Assembly (NCBI GenBank): GCA_017446095.1
Contig: JAFSRN010000019.1
Location: 62,001-126,000, forward strand
Reading direction: 5' to 3'
DNA: 64,000 nucleotides
Source: Eubacterium sp.
GTDB lineage: Bacteria > Bacillota > Clostridia > Oscillospirales > Acutalibacteraceae
Below, piece after piece: positions 61,146 to 64,000 of the stretch. The notes under the pieces are model-generated. The model was not told the DNA's origin. It searched no databases and saw only the letters and a list, made by a program, of their open reading frames with translations. How positions within the stretch are numbered: position 1 is the stretch's first letter; every line of letters begins with the position of its first letter. Both the position numbers and the translations under genes were made by a program.

Positions 61146-61174
61146 ATTATACATTATTATGCCGCAGTTTTCAA
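61146..61174 (-). promoter_or_regulatory. Promoter for the radical SAM operon
   Basis: Minus strand TTGAAA (61169-61174), 17-bp spacer, TATAAT (61146-61151). Confidence 0.7.
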
Positions 61175-61207
61175 GTGCAGGGCGCGCCTGTATTTTTGCA
61201 AAAAGCC

Positions 61208-61236
61208 TTGACAACGGCGCAAATCGGATATATAAT
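61208..61236 (+). promoter_or_regulatory. Consensus promoter for T-box-asnS-asnA
   Basis: TTGACA (61208-61213), exactly 17 bp, TATAAT (61231-61236). Confidence 0.85.
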
Positions 61237-61243
61237 AGTCGCA

Positions 61244-61500
61244 ACAAAGGCATTGACGAAGAAAAGTAATGCGAAGATGTGCTTTTAGAGAGCGCGGGAC
61301 GGTGGAAGCCGCGCAGTAACAGTCGCACGAAGAACACTTCTGAGCCGCAAACTGAACGGATTAACCAAGTAGGTGCGCCGCAGGCTGAGCGTTAACACAC
61401 AGCAGGCTTTAATGACGAAGCTATGAGAAGCAATATAGGTGGCACCACGGGTAAGCCTACTCGTCCTATGGTTTAGGGCAGTATGGCTTTATTTTTATTT
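61244..61500 (+). ncRNA. T-box riboswitch (asparagine specific)
   Basis: A leader RNA that senses uncharged tRNA-Asn. Visible parts are the stem I apex (GAGAGCGCGGGACGGTGGAAGCCGCGC), CAGTAACAGT, a candidate AAC specifier at 61333-61335 within GAAGAACACTTCTGAGC, and the T-box sequence ATAGGTGGCACCACGGG (61435-61450). A terminator/antiterminator region follows: AGCCTAC...GTATGGCT with TTTATTTTTATTTTT at 61452-61502. The downstream genes are asnS and asnA, consistent with an Asn specifier. Confidence 0.9.
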
Positions 61501-61514
61501 TTAGAGGTGATTTT

Positions 61515-62891
61515 ATGAAACACACAGACATCAAGGACATTATCACAAGCGAGGAGTTTATCGGCAAAGAGGTTACTGTTTGCGGCTGGGTTCGCACCGC
61601 GCGCGACAGCAAAAACGTTGCCTTCCTTGAACTCAACGACGGCACAAGCCTTAAGCACCTGCAAATTGTTATTGACAAGAGCAGCGACATCAAGGTTGAC
61701 CCCGAGGCTACAAAGCTCGGCGCGTCGCTCAAAGTAACAGGTAAGGTTGTAAAAAACGAGCGCAACAACACAAGCGAAATTGACGCTACGGAGATTACTC
61801 TGCTCGGCGTTTGCCCCGGCGACTATCCGCTGCAAAAGAAGTTCCAGAAGCTTGAAACCCTGCGTGAAATGCCGCACATCAGAGTGCGCACAAACACGTT
61901 TAACGCAGTGCTTCGCGTGCGTTCAGTAATGGCTGCGGCTATCCACAGGTTCTTCCAGGAACGCGGCTACGTTTACATCAACACGCCGCTGATTACAGGC
62001 TCGGACTGCGAGGGCGCGGGCGAGATGTTCCAGGTTACGACCATCGGCTACAGCAAGGACTACGACAGCGAGGAGGAGTACTACGCAGACGACTTCTTCG
62101 GTCAGAAAACGGGACTCTCCGTTTCCGGTCAGCTTGAGGGCGAAATGGCTGCAATGGGCATGGGTAAAATATACACGTTTGGCCCGTCCTTCAGGGCGGA
62201 AAACTCAAACACGCAGCGCCACGTTGCGGAGTTCTGGCACGTTGAGCCGGAAATCGCATTCTGCGAGCTGCCCGACCTTATTGAAATTGCGGAAGAGATG
62301 ATTAAGTACATCGTTAAGGACTATATGGAAAAATGCCCCGACGAGCTTGCTTTCTTTGAGCAGAGGTTTGAAAAGGGACTTACCGAAAAGCTGCTGGGCG
62401 TTGTAAACAGCGACTTTGAGGTTGTTGACTACACGGATGCAATCGAACTGCTTAAAAAGGCAGACGTTAAGTTTGAGTTCCCTGTTGACTGGGGCGCAGA
62501 CCTGCAGAGCGAGCACGAGCGCTACCTGACAGAGCAGGTTTACAAAAAGCCGATTTTCCTGATTAACTACCCCAAGGGCATCAAGTCGTTTTATATGAAG
62601 CAGAACGACGACGGCAAAACCGTTGCGGCAACCGACCTGCTTGTTCCAGGCGTGGGCGAGATTATCGGCGGCAGTGAAAGAGAGGCTGACTACGACAAGC
62701 TTCTTGCGGCTATGGAAGAAAAAGGCATGGGCACAGAGGGCTACGAGATGTACCTTGACCTGCGTAAGTTCGGCAGCGTGCCGCACGCAGGCTTCGGACT
62801 TGGCTTTGAGAGAATTATTATGTACTGCACCGGCATGGCGAACATCCGCGATGTGATACTCTTCCCGAGAACGGTGGGAAGCATAAAATAA
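61515..62891 (+). CDS. asnS: Asparaginyl-tRNA synthetase
   Basis: A 458-residue class IIb synthetase. An N-terminal OB-fold anticodon-binding domain (KEVTVCGWVRTARDSKNVAFLELNDG, residues 16-100) is followed by class II motif 1 (FFQERGYVYINTPLITG), motif 2 (GPSFRAENSNTQRHVAEFWHVEPE) and motif 3 (GFGLGFERIIMYCTG). SDCEGAGEMFQV is specific to AsnRS. Ribosome site TTAGAGGTGATTTT. It is under T-box control with asnA downstream. Confidence 0.96.
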   Translation: MKHTDIKDIITSEEFIGKEVTVCGWVRTARDSKNVAFLELNDGTSLKHLQIVIDKSSDIKVDPEATKLGASLKVTGKVVKNERNNTSEIDATEITLLGVCPGDYPLQKKFQKLETLREMPHIRVRTNTFNAVLRVRSVMAAAIHRFFQERGYVYINTPLITGSDCEGAGEMFQVTTIGYSKDYDSEEEYYADDFFGQKTGLSVSGQLEGEMAAMGMGKIYTFGPSFRAENSNTQRHVAEFWHVEPEIAFCELPDLIEIAEEMIKYIVKDYMEKCPDELAFFEQRFEKGLTEKLLGVVNSDFEVVDYTDAIELLKKADVKFEFPVDWGADLQSEHERYLTEQVYKKPIFLINYPKGIKSFYMKQNDDGKTVAATDLLVPGVGEIIGGSEREADYDKLLAAMEEKGMGTEGYEMYLDLRKFGSVPHAGFGLGFERIIMYCTGMANIRDVILFPRTVGSIK

Positions 62892-63094
62892 TGCGGAATT
62901 CGGAATGCGGAATTCGGAATTATTGGTTTTAAGCTTTGAGTTTTAAGTTTTAAGCTTATTGGTGGGCTCCGCCCACACCTATTGTAGGGGCGGGTATCCC
63001 TACCCGCCCGCAATAAAAGGAGTGTGAGCAAAGCTCACCCTCAAGCTTAACGCCTAACACTTAACACTCAAAATTAACACAGGAGGACAAAACT
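62892..63094. repeat. Intergenic repeats between asnS and asnA
   Basis: Tandem GCGGAATTCGGAAT (62892-62920), TTTTAAG runs, GGTGGGCTCC/GGAGCCCACC-like hairpin (62961-62976) and the palindrome TGTAGGGGCGGGTATCCCTACCCGCCC (62983-63009). No gene; asnA starts right after an AGGAGGACAAAACT site. Confidence 0.55.
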
Positions 63095-64000
63095 ATGATG
63101 ATATACCCAAAGGACTACGCGTCGGCGCTTTCACAGAGGGAAACGCAAAGGGCGATTAAAACAGTAAAAGACACATTCCAGGCGGCGCTTGCGGGTTCGC
63201 TGCATCTTGACAGAGTCACCGCGCCGCTGATGGTTACAAAAAAGAGCGGTATTAACGACGACCTCAACGGCGTTGAGCGCAAGGTACACTTTACGATGAA
63301 GAACATCGAGGGCGAAGCAGAGGTTGTGCAGAGCCTTGCAAAGTGGAAAAGGCAGGCGCTTTACCGCTACGGCTACAAGCCGGGCGAAGGCATTTATGCC
63401 GATATGAACGCTATCCGCCGCGATGACGACACGGACAACCTGCACTCGATGTTTGTTGACCAGTGGGACTGGTGCAAGGTTATTGACAAAGAGCACAGGA
63501 ACGTTGAGTACCTTAAAAAAATCGTGCAGAAAATCGTGGACGCAATCTACTTTACCAACGAAAAAGTGAAGTACCAGTACCCGAAGCTTGGCTTTGAGAT
63601 GACCAAGGACGTGTACTGCATCACCACGCAGGAGCTTGAGGATATGTACCCCGACCTTACTCCCAAAGAGCGCGAGGACAGAATAACCAAAGAGCACGGC
63701 ACGGTGTTCCTTATGCAGATTGGCGGCAAGCTGAAAAGCGGCGAAAAGCATGACGGCAGAGCGCCCGACTACGACGACTGGCAGCTCAACGGCGATATTC
63801 TGTTCTGGAACGAACTGCTTGGCTGCGCGTTTGAGATAAGCTCGATGGGCATACGCGTTGACTCACAGAGCCTGCACGCACAGCTTGAGGAAGCAGGCGC
63901 GCTTGAAAGAGAGCAGTTTGACTTCCACAAAGGCATACTCGACGGCACGCTTCCGCTGACAATCGGCGGCGGCATCGGTCAGTCAAGGCTGTGTATGCTG
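63095..64000 (+). CDS. asnA: Aspartate-ammonia ligase (asparagine synthetase A), partial
   Basis: 302 residues are visible and the gene runs off the right edge; the family is about 335 residues. AsnA makes asparagine from aspartate, ammonia and ATP with a class II synthetase-like fold. Recognisable parts: KSGINDDLNGVERKVHF near residue 50, EVVQSLAKWKRQAL, ADMNAIRRDDDTDNLHSMFVDQWDWCKVI, KLKSGEKHDGRAPDYDDW and TLPLTIGGGIGQSRLCML at the edge. ATG 63095 is chosen over 63098 for spacing to AGGAGG. It shares the asparagine T-box operon with asnS. Confidence 0.95.
   Translation, partial: MMIYPKDYASALSQRETQRAIKTVKDTFQAALAGSLHLDRVTAPLMVTKKSGINDDLNGVERKVHFTMKNIEGEAEVVQSLAKWKRQALYRYGYKPGEGIYADMNAIRRDDDTDNLHSMFVDQWDWCKVIDKEHRNVEYLKKIVQKIVDAIYFTNEKVKYQYPKLGFEMTKDVYCITTQELEDMYPDLTPKEREDRITKEHGTVFLMQIGGKLKSGEKHDGRAPDYDDWQLNGDILFWNELLGCAFEISSMGIRVDSQSLHAQLEEAGALEREQFDFHKGILDGTLPLTIGGGIGQSRLCML

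Overview
The window looks like a chromosomal contig of a Gram-positive, low-to-mid-GC anaerobe of the Clostridia, most likely the Ruminococcaceae/Oscillospirales group. This is inferred from gene content: GerA-type germination genes, DUF421-DUF4363, RicT/YaaT, DarA, TagD and a CDP-glycerol transferase, BspA-like leucine-rich-repeat surface proteins, an asparagine T-box, and consensus sigma-A promoters with strong AGGAGG ribosome binding sites. No species call is possible without a search.

Layout. 1-2.4 kb: CDP-6-deoxyhexose operon rfbF-rfbG-rfbH. 2.6-6.2 kb: a histone-H1-like Lys/Ala protein, a DUF805 membrane protein, zinc-ribbon protein, YjjG nucleotidase, ferredoxin, plus a MITE-like repeat. 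6.3-8.5 kb: darA-holB-ricT. 8.5-11.7 kb: citrate synthase, a membrane protein and an AEC transporter. 11.7-15.8 kb: a decayed sporulation/germination region where a spoIID 5' remnant and a 3'-truncated gerAC meet head-on, followed by gerAB, gerAA, DUF421 and DUF4363. 16-21.5 kb: tRNA-Ser, RluA-type synthase, GH31 glycosidase and carboxylesterase. 21.6-27.9 kb: uvrB-MATE-uvrA. 28-35 kb: substrate-binding lipoprotein, VanZ, nagB, lipoprotein, metG, tatD, FkbM. 35-41.4 kb: SDR, then glyA-glycerophosphotransferase-tagD-aminotransferase-trpS. 41.5 kb: tRNA-Pro with a duplicated 3' end. 42-49.6 kb: three secreted proteins and a two-sensor/NarL-type regulatory system.

The accessory island at 50-61 kb is the most unusual part. 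It is transcribed on the minus strand. A 125-residue zinc-ribbon protein with three YA(S/G)PD(V/I)M repeats overlaps a radical SAM/SPASM maturase and is followed by an ECF-S-like membrane protein. Next come two cassettes. Each has a large secreted parallel beta-helix protein and, immediately downstream, a 51-residue peptide with a conserved N-terminal half and a divergent C-terminal half. A second ECF-S-like protein lies between the cassettes. One cassette is bracketed by a near-perfect 48/49-bp inverted repeat. I read this as a candidate peptide-modification and surface-display system; the links between its parts are inferred from position and sequence similarity only.

61.2-64 kb: an asparagine T-box riboswitch drives asnS and the asparagine synthetase asnA, which runs off the window.
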